Source: Akebia trifoliata (lineage: Eukaryota; Streptophyta; Magnoliopsida; Ranunculales; Lardizabalaceae). From it: a stretch of DNA of 64,000 bases. Positions 56,601 through 61,880 of the stretch are shown piece by piece. A program made the translations under genes and the position numbers. Under the pieces are notes generated by a model. The model worked only from the letters and a program-made list of their open reading frames with translations, searched no databases and was not told where the DNA came from. The stretch spans positions 17,501,040 to 17,565,039 of the forward strand of contig CM030705.1 of assembly GCA_017979445.1 (NCBI GenBank), written 5' to 3'. Within the stretch, counting starts at the first letter, position 1; each line of letters opens with the position of its first letter.

Positions 56601-57270
56601 TGTTGTCACAATTATTATCAACAACAAGAAAGAAACAAGAATTCATGGAATAATACATCTTTTATTGCAATTCATATTGCATACACTCTTTCAAATACAT
56701 AAATCACATAAAAATTTACCTTTTCCTCCTTTTCGAAGCCGGACGCAAGTACTTTAACCCCATCCATTGCAAGGCAACAAGTGAAACCTTGTCGTTTAGG
56801 CAAAATTCTATTTTCTTTTGCACAAGAGAGTACACATTGAGGACCTGCGGACCGATTGAAAATGCATTATAAAATCAACTCTTTTACAACAAACAAATTA
56901 TTTTTAATTAATTTTGAATTTGAACTTCAAATGCAATACAACAGCAACAAAACATCGAACACTTACCAAGCAAATTACAGCCTTTTGCTTTAAGATCCTC
57001 AAATTTCTCCTGTTAATTACATAATTAGGTTATAATCCGATTGGAGGATCGAATGAAAAAAAAAAAAAAATTTGATTGAATTCTTACATGTTCGGGTGAG
57101 GAGATGATGTGAAAATCGTTGGGAGCGGATCGAGAGGGATCGCAACAGAGGAAGACCTCTGCTCCGTTCTGTTTGACAGCGTCGTGAAGGGTGTCGAAGA
57201 TTTCAGGTGGGACAAGGTTCCGAGACAGGAACACGTTCGCTCCATTGAACGACTTGGTTATCATCTTCAT
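17574..57270 (-). CDS. MEI1: MEI1/TOPBP1-like multi-BRCT protein, 17 exons over 39.7 kb
   Basis: This is a nuclear BRCT-repeat scaffold of the plant MEI1/TOPBP1 family. In Arabidopsis that family is needed for DNA repair during meiosis and is related to TopBP1/Dpb11. Exons, high to low coordinate: 57270-57088, 57009-56967, 56844-56720, 55915-55808, 52691-52547, 52433-52342, 49292-49199, 49054-48607, 41798-41656, 41489-41131, 39980-39813, 35512-35222, 34634-34251, 34157-34113, 34025-33940, 17834-17741, 17651-17574. They total 2,886 bp (961 aa plus stop) and every junction keeps frame. BRCT-like units lie near residues 5-100, 105-195, 195-285, 375-470, 575-650 and 665-750, each with the G-A/G-x-Y or T-H-L-I/V and W-x-x-D/E-C type positions. 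The C-terminal third is low-complexity, then a conserved tail ([12 protein letters not shown], then [10 protein letters not shown]). No stop or frameshift is visible, so the gene looks functional despite its transposon-filled introns. Exon borders are read by eye. Confidence 0.88.
17741..17834 (-). CDS. MEI1: MEI1 exon 16 (aa 905-936)
   Basis: 94 bp, acceptor TTTTCAG. It encodes [19 protein letters not shown], then [13 protein letters not shown], a C-terminal motif I recognise from MEI1 orthologues. The donor, GTCTCTGATC, is GT but otherwise far from consensus. The phase matches exon 15 exactly. Confidence 0.85.
17835..18919 (-). other. MEI1 intron 15, distal part without recognised element
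   Basis: Non-coding. The segment near 18340-18665 has an LTR- or TRIM-like look: a TATAAATATAATGTG promoter-like stretch at about 18560, followed by a C/T-rich leader. I found no matching second copy or target duplication, so it is left unclassified. Confidence 0.35.
18920..22140 (-). mobile_element. LINE (non-LTR) remnant in MEI1 intron 15
   Basis: Minus-strand fragments of a plant L1-type ORF2: [19 protein letters not shown] near 22070-22000 (the W-GD-N-FFH motif of LINE RT), ALGLRLS (worn P-G-DG) near 21770, [20 protein letters not shown] near 20620-20560, and a C-terminal RNase H start MDGASIGNP near 19860-19835. Stops are frequent throughout and no 5' end or poly-A boundary is clear, so limits are approximate. 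Confidence 0.7.
22141..22443. other. Intron 15 sequence before the Gypsy insertion
   Basis: No recognised gene or repeat. The last five bases, ataga (22439-22443), are the left target-site duplication of the Gypsy element. Confidence 0.5.
22444..22716 (-). repeat. 3' LTR of the intron-15 Gypsy element
   Basis: Minus strand starts TGATGAAGTCCAAG and ends GATTGCATCA. Same length (273 bp) as its partner at 33224-33496. Confidence 0.92.
22910..23700 (-). pseudogene. Gypsy integrase, broken
   Basis: 23689-23372 has [20 protein letters not shown] and [12 protein letters not shown] (catalytic Asp region). 23188-22910 has [20 protein letters not shown], the segment that follows the integrase core in plant Gypsy elements. 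Stops and shifts separate the pieces. Confidence 0.85.
23701..25165 (-). pseudogene. Gypsy RT and RNase H, broken
   Basis: 25050-24826 has [18 protein letters not shown] (protease-RT linker). 24683-24483 has [20 protein letters not shown] (RT palm). 24187-23966 has [15 protein letters not shown] (RNase H). The stretch carrying the YVDD position is degenerate. Confidence 0.85.
25166..25400 (-). repeat. 3' LTR of the nested Copia element
   Basis: Matches 31593-31831 closely over its length, including the shared AGATGTTCACCATGTTACAA block, with small indels. Confidence 0.9.
25680..28532 (-). pseudogene. Nested Copia integrase, RT and RNase H
   Basis: 28093-27563 is the integrase core ([43 protein letters not shown]). 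26639-26271 is RT with [36 protein letters not shown] and an intact [11 protein letters not shown] active site. 26071-25705 is RNase H ([31 protein letters not shown]). 28459-28045 precedes integrase. Several frameshifts break the polyprotein. Confidence 0.88.
29320..29515. repeat. Minisatellite inside the solo LTR
   Basis: About five to six units of AAGTCAATCAAGTAAGACTA, then AAATCAAGATCTTA or a variant, 33-37 bp apart. A longer-unit version of the same array stands in the LTR at 61881-63485. Confidence 0.85.
30116..30144 (+). promoter_or_regulatory. Conserved LTR hairpin, copy 3
   Basis: 8-bp stem GGGGTTGG / CCAACCCC around loop TGCCTAACACTTT (one C to T change from the other family's loop). 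About 145 nt before the LTR end. Confidence 0.85.
30287..31250 (-). pseudogene. Nested Copia gag
   Basis: 31203-30973 has [20 protein letters not shown] and [17 protein letters not shown], the UBN2-type gag. 30918-30388 continues it with shifts ([20 protein letters not shown] in another frame). The zinc-knuckle area is degraded. Confidence 0.8.
31593..31831 (-). repeat. 5' LTR of the nested Copia element
   Basis: Followed on the minus strand by the PBS at about 31592-31580. The last bases read TATA where the other LTR has TACA. Confidence 0.9.
31832..33100 (-). pseudogene. Gypsy gag and N-terminal protease, cut by Copia
   Basis: 32483-32286 has [20 protein letters not shown], the gag C-terminal part. 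32082-31832 has [20 protein letters not shown], the retropepsin with D-G-G in place of D-S/T-G. The frame resumes on the other side of the Copia element at 25165 as [19 protein letters not shown], so the insertion lies just after the protease motif. Confidence 0.83.
33224..33496 (-). repeat. 5' LTR of the intron-15 Gypsy element
   Basis: Minus strand starts TGATGTAGTCCAAG and ends GATTGCATCA, followed directly by the PBS-like TTTGGCATCAGAG. Confidence 0.92.
33502..33939 (-). other. MEI1 intron 15, proximal part
   Basis: A/T-rich intron sequence between the exon 15 donor (33939) and the Gypsy insertion. No gene or repeat recognised. Confidence 0.5.
33940..34025 (-). CDS. MEI1: MEI1 exon 15 (aa 877-905)
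   Basis: 86 bp, donor GTAGTT. It encodes [20 protein letters not shown], then EISKHWQS and two bases of an Arg codon. The Arg is completed by exon 16, about 16.1 kb away across the nested transposons. Confidence 0.82.
34026..34112 (-). other. MEI1: MEI1 intron 14: U12-type GT-AG intron, 87 bp
   Basis: The coding strand starts GTATCCTTAA, which matches the U12 GT-AG 5' splice site, and ends GCAG. A branch-like TCTTTGAC lies at 34046-34039, its A (34040) 14 nt from the end of the intron. A U2 donor one base earlier (GTGTATCC, at 34114) would break the frame. The intron is 29 codons long without a stop, so retention would preserve the reading frame. Confidence 0.78.
34113..34157 (-). CDS. MEI1: MEI1 exon 14 (aa 862-876), 45-bp micro-exon
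   Basis: The micro-exon encodes [15 protein letters not shown]. Its acceptor is TTTAAG (an AAG acceptor; the later AG would shift frame and hit a stop). It is followed by a U12-type donor GTATCCTTAA. It joins NK to IQDM and KS to IFSPDRL in frame. Confidence 0.78.
34251..34634 (-). CDS. MEI1: MEI1 exon 13 (aa 734-861)
   Basis: 384 bp, acceptor TTACAG, donor GTACTA. It encodes [20 protein letters not shown], then a low-complexity tail with a basic [11 protein letters not shown] stretch (possible nuclear signal) and [15 protein letters not shown]. Phase 0 at both ends. Confidence 0.87.
34680..35200. repeat. Intron 12 segment with repeated GGATC/GGATCTGG motifs
   Basis: Two similar stretches (near 34685-34800 and 34965-35120) contain repeated GAATCCGAAT and GGATCTGGAT-type words around an A/T-rich core. 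They probably come from a degenerate non-coding element. No TSD seen. Confidence 0.35.
35222..35512 (-). CDS. MEI1: MEI1 exon 12 (aa 637-733)
   Basis: 291 bp, acceptor TCGCAG, donor GTAAAT. It encodes [20 protein letters not shown], then [40 protein letters not shown] and [10 protein letters not shown]. This is a complete BRCT unit 6 and the best conserved exon of the gene. Confidence 0.92.
35513..36599 (-). other. MEI1 intron 11, first part, nothing firm
   Basis: A/T-rich with no coding motif on either strand. The stretch at about 36180-36600 may be a further degraded part of the Copia derivative next to it, but the reading is too weak to call. Confidence 0.4.
36600..37690 (-). mobile_element. 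Internally deleted Copia derivative in intron 11
   Basis: Reading down the minus strand: gag (37643-37383 and 37373-37191: [33 protein letters not shown]), then directly the stretch before RT ([38 protein letters not shown] at about 37100-36950), then the RT N-terminus ([14 protein letters not shown] at about 36790-36740). Protease and integrase are missing; the joint is near 37195. It is close kin of the element at 42166-47733 in the opposite orientation. No LTR pair found. Confidence 0.78.
37692..38170. repeat. LTR-like A/T-rich segment in intron 11
   Basis: Starts TGTAAGATATTTACAGCTC on the plus strand and has a TATA-like TTTATATAAGG at about 37979-37989. It lies between the Copia derivative and a Gypsy integrase scrap. 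A solo or truncated LTR is the likeliest reading, but no partner copy or TSD is visible. Confidence 0.4.
38180..38398 (-). pseudogene. Gypsy integrase fragment in intron 11
   Basis: An open stretch encodes [20 protein letters not shown] and [11 protein letters not shown], the conserved C-terminal part of a Ty3/Gypsy integrase core (PQTDGQTE with the catalytic Glu). Only this fragment is present. Confidence 0.88.
38445..38815. repeat. Compound foldback element in intron 11
   Basis: The outer arms pair AAGGGCCATATACAAAACC (about 38454-38472) with GGTTTTGTATATGGCCCTT, and ATTTTTCAATATATGGGTTA with its complement near 38750. Inside, GGGTTAGAAGTTT-GGAATGGGCTGA occurs twice in each direction, near 38490 and 38651 forward and near 38592 and 38755 inverted. 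The element can therefore fold as one long hairpin or as two shorter ones. It is MITE-like; no clear TSD. Confidence 0.85.
38816..39812 (-). other. Rest of MEI1 intron 11
   Basis: Holds a short CCCACCCACCCACC run at about 38820-38837 and otherwise unremarkable A/T-rich intron sequence. No gene seen. Confidence 0.5.
39813..39980 (-). CDS. MEI1: MEI1 exon 11 (aa 581-636)
   Basis: 168 bp, acceptor GGACAG, donor GTAGAC. It encodes [20 protein letters not shown], then [15 protein letters not shown] and [10 protein letters not shown], completing BRCT unit 5 (terminal W-x-x-x-C-L helix). Phase 0 at both ends. Confidence 0.87.
39981..41130 (-). other. MEI1 intron 10
   Basis: 1,150 bp without a recognised element. 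A T-rich run sits at about 40430-40457. The plus-strand open frames near 40300-40570 and 40870-41170 show no family motif. Confidence 0.6.
41131..41489 (-). CDS. MEI1: MEI1 exon 10 (aa 461-580)
   Basis: 359 bp, acceptor TGTAG, donor GTAAGTTTG. Mostly a polar, Ser/Lys/Glu-rich linker (about aa 465-565). It ends with [17 protein letters not shown], which opens BRCT unit 5. Phase 0 at the end. Confidence 0.85.
41656..41798 (-). CDS. MEI1: MEI1 exon 9 (aa 413-460)
   Basis: Acceptor TGCCCAG, donor GTGTGC. It encodes [17 protein letters not shown], then [18 protein letters not shown]. This completes BRCT unit 4, and the W-L-E-D-C helix is clear. It is separated from exon 8 by 6.8 kb of intron containing a Copia element. 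Confidence 0.88.
42166..42345 (+). repeat. 5' LTR of the intron-8 Copia
   Basis: 180 bp, followed by the tRNA-Met-type PBS at 42346-42358. Confidence 0.93.
42600..43190 (+). repeat. Degenerate tandem repeats in the Copia leader
   Basis: Around ten imperfect repeats of CTTCGTTTTGGTTCTGCGAC followed by AACCCTAATAA-like spacer, then two copies each of TGTTGGACCTTGTGGAGGAGT (42948 and 43070) and of GCAGGTTGTAATAGAGTTCAACA (43132 and 43154 areas). All lie between PBS and gag, in the untranslated leader. Confidence 0.75.
43279..44200 (+). pseudogene. Copia gag (intron-8 element)
   Basis: The frame from 43318 gives an N-terminal gag ([40 protein letters not shown]). It then shifts frame near 43580-43860 ([20 protein letters not shown]) and ends with a CCHC zinc knuckle, [14 protein letters not shown], at about 44130-44171. 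At least two frameshifts. Confidence 0.85.
44200..45706 (+). pseudogene. Copia protease and integrase (intron-8 element)
   Basis: Protease motif [13 protein letters not shown] at about 44420 (D-S-S where D-S/T-G is usual). Then the pre-integrase zinc region ([28 protein letters not shown]), integrase core pieces ([24 protein letters not shown]) and, after a shift at an ATATATAT run near 45225, the [17 protein letters not shown] segment with the catalytic Glu. Stops near 44840, 44987, 45026 and 45168. Confidence 0.87.
46000..46940 (+). pseudogene. Copia reverse transcriptase (intron-8 element)
   Basis: [20 protein letters not shown], a stop near 46103, then [40 protein letters not shown] and, after a shift, [18 protein letters not shown]. 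The active-site segment reads [13 protein letters not shown], so the YVDD motif has decayed to [17 protein letters not shown] is well kept. Confidence 0.87.
47042..47546 (+). pseudogene. Copia RNase H (intron-8 element)
   Basis: One open frame with [59 protein letters not shown] and [15 protein letters not shown]. The D, E, D catalytic positions are present. It ends just before the PPT. Confidence 0.9.
47554..47733 (+). repeat. 3' LTR of the intron-8 Copia
   Basis: 180 bp, preceded by the polypurine tract at 47545-47553. Confidence 0.93.
47739..48606 (-). other. MEI1 intron 8, part next to exon 8
   Basis: No coding motif recognised. A (GT)n microsatellite of about 40 bp lies at 47812-47850. 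Confidence 0.6.
48607..49054 (-). CDS. MEI1: MEI1 exon 8 (aa 264-413)
   Basis: Large 448-bp exon, acceptor ATATAG, donor GTATGC. The first part (about aa 275-370) is a Ser/Thr/acidic linker. It then enters BRCT unit 4 with [39 protein letters not shown] and TPTE. The exon ends after two bases of an Asn codon completed by exon 9. Confidence 0.88.
49199..49292 (-). CDS. MEI1: MEI1 exon 7 (aa 233-263)
   Basis: Begins just after the AC of the AT-AC intron. It encodes [19 protein letters not shown] and [12 protein letters not shown], the end of BRCT unit 3, including the conserved KYKVA-WG and the W of the last helix. Donor GTAATG. Confidence 0.88.
49954..50232 (-). CDS. Unidentified ORF inside U12 intron 6
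   Basis: 93 codons from an ATG at 50232: [57 protein letters not shown], and a C-terminal half with [20 protein letters not shown]. Composition is protein-like, with a CSGRW and a W-RSEW motif. I do not recognise the family. It could be a captured gene fragment, a small intronic gene, or an exon of a transduplicated gene. Next to it (from about 50205) is an LTR-like promoter segment on the opposite strand. Confidence 0.4.
   Translation of the reverse strand: MDAQNNHQFVKSFFNNVGAFYPCSGRWSDIAGSLLKTSISLGLSTVKDLLKGLAEIQAISGDNWRSEWITAEVSHQREGKQTTPVVRVELHF
50205..50640 (+). repeat. LTR-like segment with TATA box in intron 6
   Basis: Plus strand has a direct/inverted TTAGGACTCCTCTTGGAGTC block near 50261, a TATA-like CTCTATAAATAGATGAG at about 50344, and a C/T-rich leader after it. 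This arrangement is usual for a retrotransposon LTR or TRIM. No second copy or TSD is visible in the window. Confidence 0.45.
50641..52250 (-). other. Rest of U12 intron 6
   Basis: A/T-rich sequence with no gene or element that I can support. Confidence 0.5.
52342..52433 (-). CDS. MEI1: MEI1 exon 6 (aa 202-232), followed by an AT-AC intron
   Basis: Acceptor CTCAG. It encodes [20 protein letters not shown] and [11 protein letters not shown], the heart of BRCT unit 3. The next bases are ATATCC, not GT. No GT nearby gives a sensible continuation, whereas an AT-AC junction joins VSD directly to [14 protein letters not shown] in frame. Confidence 0.86.
52547..52691 (-). CDS. MEI1: MEI1 exon 5 (aa 154-201)
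   Basis: Acceptor TTGCAG, donor GTTGAC. It encodes [20 protein letters not shown] (the end of BRCT unit 2, including its conserved Trp) and [14 protein letters not shown], which starts unit 3. It ends after the first base of an Asp codon that exon 6 completes. Confidence 0.88.
52692..54329 (-). other. MEI1 intron 4, part next to exon 5
   Basis: No recognised gene. Plus-strand open frames near 53609-53920 carry no family motif. Several short A-rich runs around 52745-52800. Confidence 0.5.
54330..54883 (-). mobile_element. LINE C-terminal fragment in intron 4
   Basis: A minus-strand open frame includes [20 protein letters not shown] followed by GKEHQ. This is the tryptophan-rich [10 protein letters not shown] signature found near the C-terminus of plant L1-type ORF2 proteins, after the zf-RVT domain. 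Only the 3' end of the element remains. Confidence 0.78.
54884..55807 (-). other. MEI1 intron 4, part next to exon 4
   Basis: Contains a GTGTTTTAAAAATCGTGATTA repeat-like stretch near 54965-55100 with many CGATTTTT/AAATCG words. Otherwise featureless. Confidence 0.45.
55808..55915 (-). CDS. MEI1: MEI1 exon 4 (aa 118-153)
   Basis: A 108-bp exon, acceptor TTGCAG and donor GTACAA, encodes [19 protein letters not shown] and [15 protein letters not shown]. This is the core of BRCT unit 2, with the conserved MGG turn. Phase 0 at both ends. Confidence 0.9.
55957..55986. repeat. (TAA)n microsatellite in intron 3
   Basis: AATAATAATAATAATAATAA followed by AATAAATAAAT. Lies in the 804-bp intron 3, which is otherwise plain. 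Confidence 0.9.
56285..56318. repeat. Short (AAAGGATAC)n tandem in intron 3
   Basis: Three to four copies of AAAGGATAC in a row. Confidence 0.85.
56720..56844 (-). CDS. MEI1: MEI1 exon 3 (aa 76-117)
   Basis: Acceptor is GCAG and donor GTAAAT. It encodes [20 protein letters not shown], which closes BRCT unit 1, and then [17 protein letters not shown], which opens unit 2. The exon ends in phase 0. Confidence 0.88.
56967..57009 (-). CDS. MEI1: MEI1 exon 2 (aa 62-75)
   Basis: A 43-bp exon between an AACAG acceptor and a GTAAGT donor encodes [14 protein letters not shown] plus the first base of a Gly codon. It continues the first BRCT unit. Its size and both splice sites fit the joined frame. 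Introns 1 (78 bp) and 2 (122 bp) are short and free of repeats. Confidence 0.87.
57088..57270 (-). CDS. MEI1: MEI1 exon 1 (aa 1-61)
   Basis: Start of the host gene and of the first BRCT unit ([13 protein letters not shown], then [15 protein letters not shown]). The ATG at 57270 gives [11 protein letters not shown]. An ATG two codons downstream (57264) is an alternative, and the frame upstream offers no further ATG nearby. The exon ends at a GTAAG donor (57087-57083) in phase 0. Confidence 0.88.
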
Positions 57271-57579
57271 TCTCTGAATCAATCAATTTGTTATTTTGAT
57301 CCCTATTTTAGGGATTCAGCATCACTGAGGAAGAACTGGAAATCAGGATTAGGACTTTGGTTGCTTCGATTCTTGCATGTGTTCTTTCTACGTTTAAAAT
57401 TTTATTTTACAACCCAAAAATTAAAGTTAAAATTAGAGAGCCACTATTGCCACGCCAACTTTACTAATGCCACATCAATTCCTATTCCTATTGAAATCAG
57501 TAAAGAATTGCTAACAGTTGGTGTGGCTTTATCAAAGTTGGTGTGACAATAGTAACTCTCTAAAATTATTAAGAGTCCG

Positions 57580-57800
57580 GTTAGTATGACTTGTCAGGTG
57601 GCATACTCAATCGACTCCCAAACTTGACACATTCGAGAAATCGTAAATTTATATGTCTCAGGATACATGATTGCACTTCCTCATAAAAAAAGTATATCCC
57701 AAGGGAATCATGTATACTAAGACGTACAGATCTACGATTCTTGAACTTGTCCATATCATCAGGGAATCGATTGAATATGCCATCTAGCGAATCGTATTAT
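57580..57800. repeat. MITE-like foldback 310 bp upstream of the MEI1 ATG
   Basis: Left arm ATGGC/GGCATACTCAATCGACTCCC through GAAATCGTAAATTTATATGT to GATACATGAT pairs with the right arm, ATCATGTATACTAAGACGTA through ACGATTC to GGGAATCGATTGAATATGCC. The loop of about 35 nt is A/T-rich. Arms of about 85-90 nt, imperfect. It lies where the gene's promoter should be. Confidence 0.82.
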
Positions 57801-59439
57801 CATAACTCAATTATTAATAAGGACAATGGCTGCAGAGATGAAAGACCTATTTTTTGAAATATGTACCAAAAAATCCATTCAAAAAAAAATATATGAACTC
57901 TTTAGCGTCGAATTTATCAAATATTAGTCTAAAAAGGATTTTTAAAACAAAAAATATCATAATTACCCTTTTAATGATATTTGAAATATAAAGAAACATG
58001 TTTATTAGAGCTACTCCTATGTGTTATAATTAATGACATGTCATTAGCTATGATCATCTCTTTTTTCATTAGCTATGAAAAAAGAGAGTTGTTTCTCTTA
58101 TATTTGGGTGTTATACACCTCATCAATCTTTGATACGTAGAGCAAAACCTATATGGTAAAGTTTCTAAGATAAGCAAAAAAAAATATAATTAGGTGTTTT
58201 AATGCACATCAATCTTGAATGTCAGTTGAAATTAGATCTTTAGTTTAAAGGTTTTATGAGCATGAAAGAATATATGCATGCTTCCAAGTGCATCAATTTT
58301 GATGAGCATTGGATCAGTTTGATTGCAACTCTAAGCATGAAACATAAAAATTTGGGAAGTGAGTTTTATTGGATGCTTTGCATCATTCCGATATTCCACG
58401 TCTATACTTACCAAAACCTTCTATTTTCTATGGGTAAATGGAAATCAAATATTCATTAAAAAATTTAGTTTGGGTGTTGGCTGCATACAATCATTTTGGT
58501 GTGTGGAGGTTATACCACTTCAGCTCAGTTCAATCAAATGAGCCCAAGTCGGTGACATAAATAAGGAGATGATTGTTCAGTCCAACCCCAATTCAACCAA
58601 TCCAAGATCAAATTTGGAATCCCAACTAGAACTTGGGATCTAGATCTGAGTCCAACTTAGTTGAGTCAAAATCATATTTTGGGACTCAATTAAGTTGAGG
58701 TATTCAATCGAATCTTGCATAAATTGAGAAACAGTTCCAAGCGAAGGGACTTGATCGAATAAGATAATCAAATTTTATTAATGACTCCTCTGAGTCAATA
58801 GATTCTGCTGAGTAAAGTAGATCGGCTTATTAATTGCGAACTTGACTGAGTCAAACAACTTCTGATTCAAGAATTTGAAGTTATTAATTAAGAACTCAAT
58901 GAGTCGAACTATTCAACTTATCATTCAGAAATTCAATCGAGTCAAGGGACATTGTTAACTCGATCGAATTACTTGATGAATAGTTTAGAATTCGTCCGAG
59001 TCAAGTAACTCAATGGATTAATGGAAAATGTAAGTGAGGGTTCAATTTAACCCCAATTCATCGAGTCATGTGGTATAAGTAGGGGTCTAATTTGTTAATT
59101 GGAGATTGACCCCAACTCATTGGCCTCAACTCAATGAGTCGAATGGGTTTGACTTAAGAAATCAATTCATAATTCAGATTCAATCAAACTACATTATTTT
59201 GAACAATGACACAGATCAACAACATTGCATTGAGAACTAATTGTTTCATCATTTATGCAATTATTATTGTTGTGTCTATATTACTTTAAAAGATGCATAT
59301 TGCAAAAGAGCTTGACAACACCCGACTCATATGGGAAGTTCGATGCACATCTTAAGTTGATTGTGCAAGATCACTTAGTGCAAGCCTGACCCTTTGGCCC
59401 ATGGCAAGAATCAAGCCCGACCATTAGGGGTAGACCAGT
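57801..59439. other. Region upstream of MEI1, repeat-like but unclassified
   Basis: 58550-59170 is rich in GAGTCAA and ACTCAAT words at irregular spacing, as in a worn minisatellite or element leader. The plus-strand frames at 58256-58541 show no family motif. Confidence 0.4.
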
Positions 59440-59800
59440 ATTGGATCGTTTTGAGATCCAAACCCAATCTAGGATTTTGGTCGGTTAATTTATTATATTT
59501 ATCTAAGTCTTGATTCATTCTAGGATCCAAGCCCGATCTAGGATTTCAGTCGGTTAATATATTATTTATCAAAGCCTTGGATCGTTCTAAGATCCAAGCC
59601 CGATCTGGGATTTTGATTAGTTCTTCTATTATTTATCTAAGTCTTGGATCGTTCTAAGATTTAAGTCAGATATGAGATTTTGATCGATTCATCTATTATT
59701 TATCTAAGCCTTGGATTGTTCTGGGATCCACGTTCGATTTGGGATTTTAATCGATCCTTTTATCATTTGTTAAAGTCGTGACCCGTTATGGGAGCTGAGC
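59440..59800. repeat. Degenerate 61-64-bp tandem repeat, about six copies
   Basis: Units read GATCCAAGCCCGATCTAGGA, TTTTGGTCGGTTAATTTATT, ATTTATCTAAGTCTTGGATC, GTTCTA. Copies start near 59456, 59520, 59585, 59646, 59707 and a worn one near 59765. It ends at the border of the inverted LTR. Confidence 0.85.
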
Positions 59801-59813
59801 TCGATCGTATGAG

Positions 59814-61309
59814 TGAAAATGCCTTCGATCCGCGGGTGCGAATCTGCTTTTTATTTTTTGTGAGTCGTCATCTAGTTTTACATTTTAGGAACTGAAACAT
59901 GACTCTAAACGGATAAAAGGTACTGAACTATAAAAAAATGGTCCAGGGATCACGTTACGGGATTGGAAAGTGTTAGGCTCCAATCCTACCCGACAAACGT
60001 CGGCCTCTACTTCTCCAAAAAAAATTACATTCCAAGAAAAAATAGCTTAAAAATTAAAATAAAAAGATTACCTTCTTTTCATAGATGATTGCGACGGTTG
60101 ATTCCCTCAGAAACTGGCGGAGAGTGTTCCTTGTGTAAATCTTTCCGTTTTTGTCTCCTTCATTAGATCTGCTTTCGATTTTCGAGATGAGGTTTTCTTC
60201 TCCTATATCTGAATATTATTTAATTTTTCGAGATATTTTAAGAATTTTTGGGTTTTTTTAGGTGAAAAATAGGGTTTGGTGTTAAGTATGGACTTGGGGC
60301 TTTAGATTTAGGATTTTAGGAAGTCTTGGGAGAAGTTTTGGCCTCTCTTTCCTATGATTTTTCTTAACCTGCGAATTTAGCTGATGGAAACCCTTTTTTA
60401 AAGAGTTTTTGAGAGATTAGGGTTTGAGATTAGGTCATTTAAAGATAAGATTAAGCTATCTCAATTAAGGTTTTGAATTTTGACTTACGTAGAATGATAA
60501 TTTTTTTTATTTTTGGAAAACCGCTTAATAGAGGGTTCTATATTAAATTATATTTTTTATTCTTTGGGACCCCCGGTGGAAGGTTCTTTAATAAATATCA
60601 TGTGGGCCCCACTTAAATAAATGGGCAACCACTTAAAATTTGACCTGTGAGTTTAATTAATTGATTTTATTTGTTCAAAAATTTTAATTTAATTTATTAA
60701 GATTTCACTTTATGTTAATTAATGTTTTAACTATTAATTTTAGATTTTTGATTTTTAGGATTTGAAAATTTATCGTTTTGCCCTCAAAGAGGATTTTGCA
60801 TTGAAAGATTGATTTTTGACGTTTTGAAATATTTTGAAATCAATTTTTCATAAAGAATTCAATGAGAGTATCAATTTGTGTCACTTATGAGTTTTGGCAT
60901 GAAATGATTATGGCGTTTTTGTAATTTTGTTGAATTTTGTGAAAATTGGTGAAATGATTTATTTGATCTTAATTTGTTATTTTATGTGTTCAACAGGATT
61001 TTCCTAAATGTAATTTAAGCTATAGGAATATTTTAATGTTAGGGGTATTTTGGTAATTTGATAGTTTTTGATGATTTTTCTTGTAAAGCTTTTTTTCGTC
61101 CCAAGAATGACGATTTCTATGTTTTTGGTCATATTTTCCTACTATAACGTAGTTTTTAAAATTTGCTTGTTTGAAATATCTCATTCGAATTTTGGAACAC
61201 ACATATAATAATATAAAAAAATATTAGAATATTCATCTATCATTGGGAATTATTGCAATCGAATTGACGAGTTGATTAATCAAACGAGTACGAAAATAGA
61301 GTGTCTACA
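59814..61309 (-). mobile_element. Inverted Tat-type LTR, probably solo
   Basis: Minus strand starts TGTAGACACTCTATTTTCG at 61309 and ends GGCATTTTCA at 59814. It is alignable along its length with the LTRs at 28533-30286 and 61881-63485 but lacks their minisatellite. No PBS follows the end, so it is solo or truncated. Flanks atgag and aatga do not give a clean TSD. Confidence 0.82.
59960..59986 (-). promoter_or_regulatory. Conserved LTR hairpin, copy 4
   Basis: 7-bp stem GGATTGG / CCAATCC around a loop that reads AGCCTAACACTTT in element sense. Compared with copies 3 and 5, one stem pair is G-C there and A-T here, a compensatory change. Confidence 0.82.
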
Positions 61310-61880
61310 AATGACCCTCTTTGGCAGAGGGATGAAGCAAACTAGATAGTAAATCTATTTTAGTAGATAATGCGATATCCAAATGCCAAAGCTAGTGACA
61401 GTTCATTTTGCAGCTTGATTTAGCAATTTGTCGAGATGTTTGGATCTTTAAGAGTAAAACTCTCACTGAACTAAAAGTTTGTCAAGTCCTCGAGCCTGAA
61501 CTCGCACTAACAATGTCAAATCCTTGAATTTTGAATGTAAGTATAATAAATGTGCACGTGTGTGCAATGGTGTGATGTTTACGGAGTATTCTATAGGATC
61601 ATTGAGAATAAACTTTCATCGATTAAAAAAGTGTCATGATCTATGTCCCTACATAGCCAAAAGTTACCACTAATCTTTTACTTTCCTACCAACCTCCTCA
61701 AACATTGAATATGGTGTCCAACATCCAATTCCCATACTATACAATCTTCTTTATTCGTTGAATGAACTCCAAACCATGTAATTACCCCCTCTTTGGTATA
61801 GTATTCCCCAATGAAGTTTTCACCACTAACTATGAATTTTTCAACCAATCTTCGTATGAAACATTTTTCTTATCACCACC
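61310..61880. other. Spacer between the two Tat-type LTRs
   Basis: 570 bp with no gene or repeat recognised. Confidence 0.5.

Noticed and set aside
17574..57270. MEI1 as a pseudogene because of the many insertions
   Set aside because: All insertions fall in introns, every exon is open, and all phases agree over 17 exons.
58256..58541. Overlapping plus-strand ORFs upstream of MEI1
   Set aside because: Short, A/T-rich, no start context, motif or splice support.
61310..61314. aatga as a TSD partner for atgag at 59809-59813
   Set aside because: The match needs a one-base shift of the LTR end, so I do not claim a target duplication for the inverted LTR.
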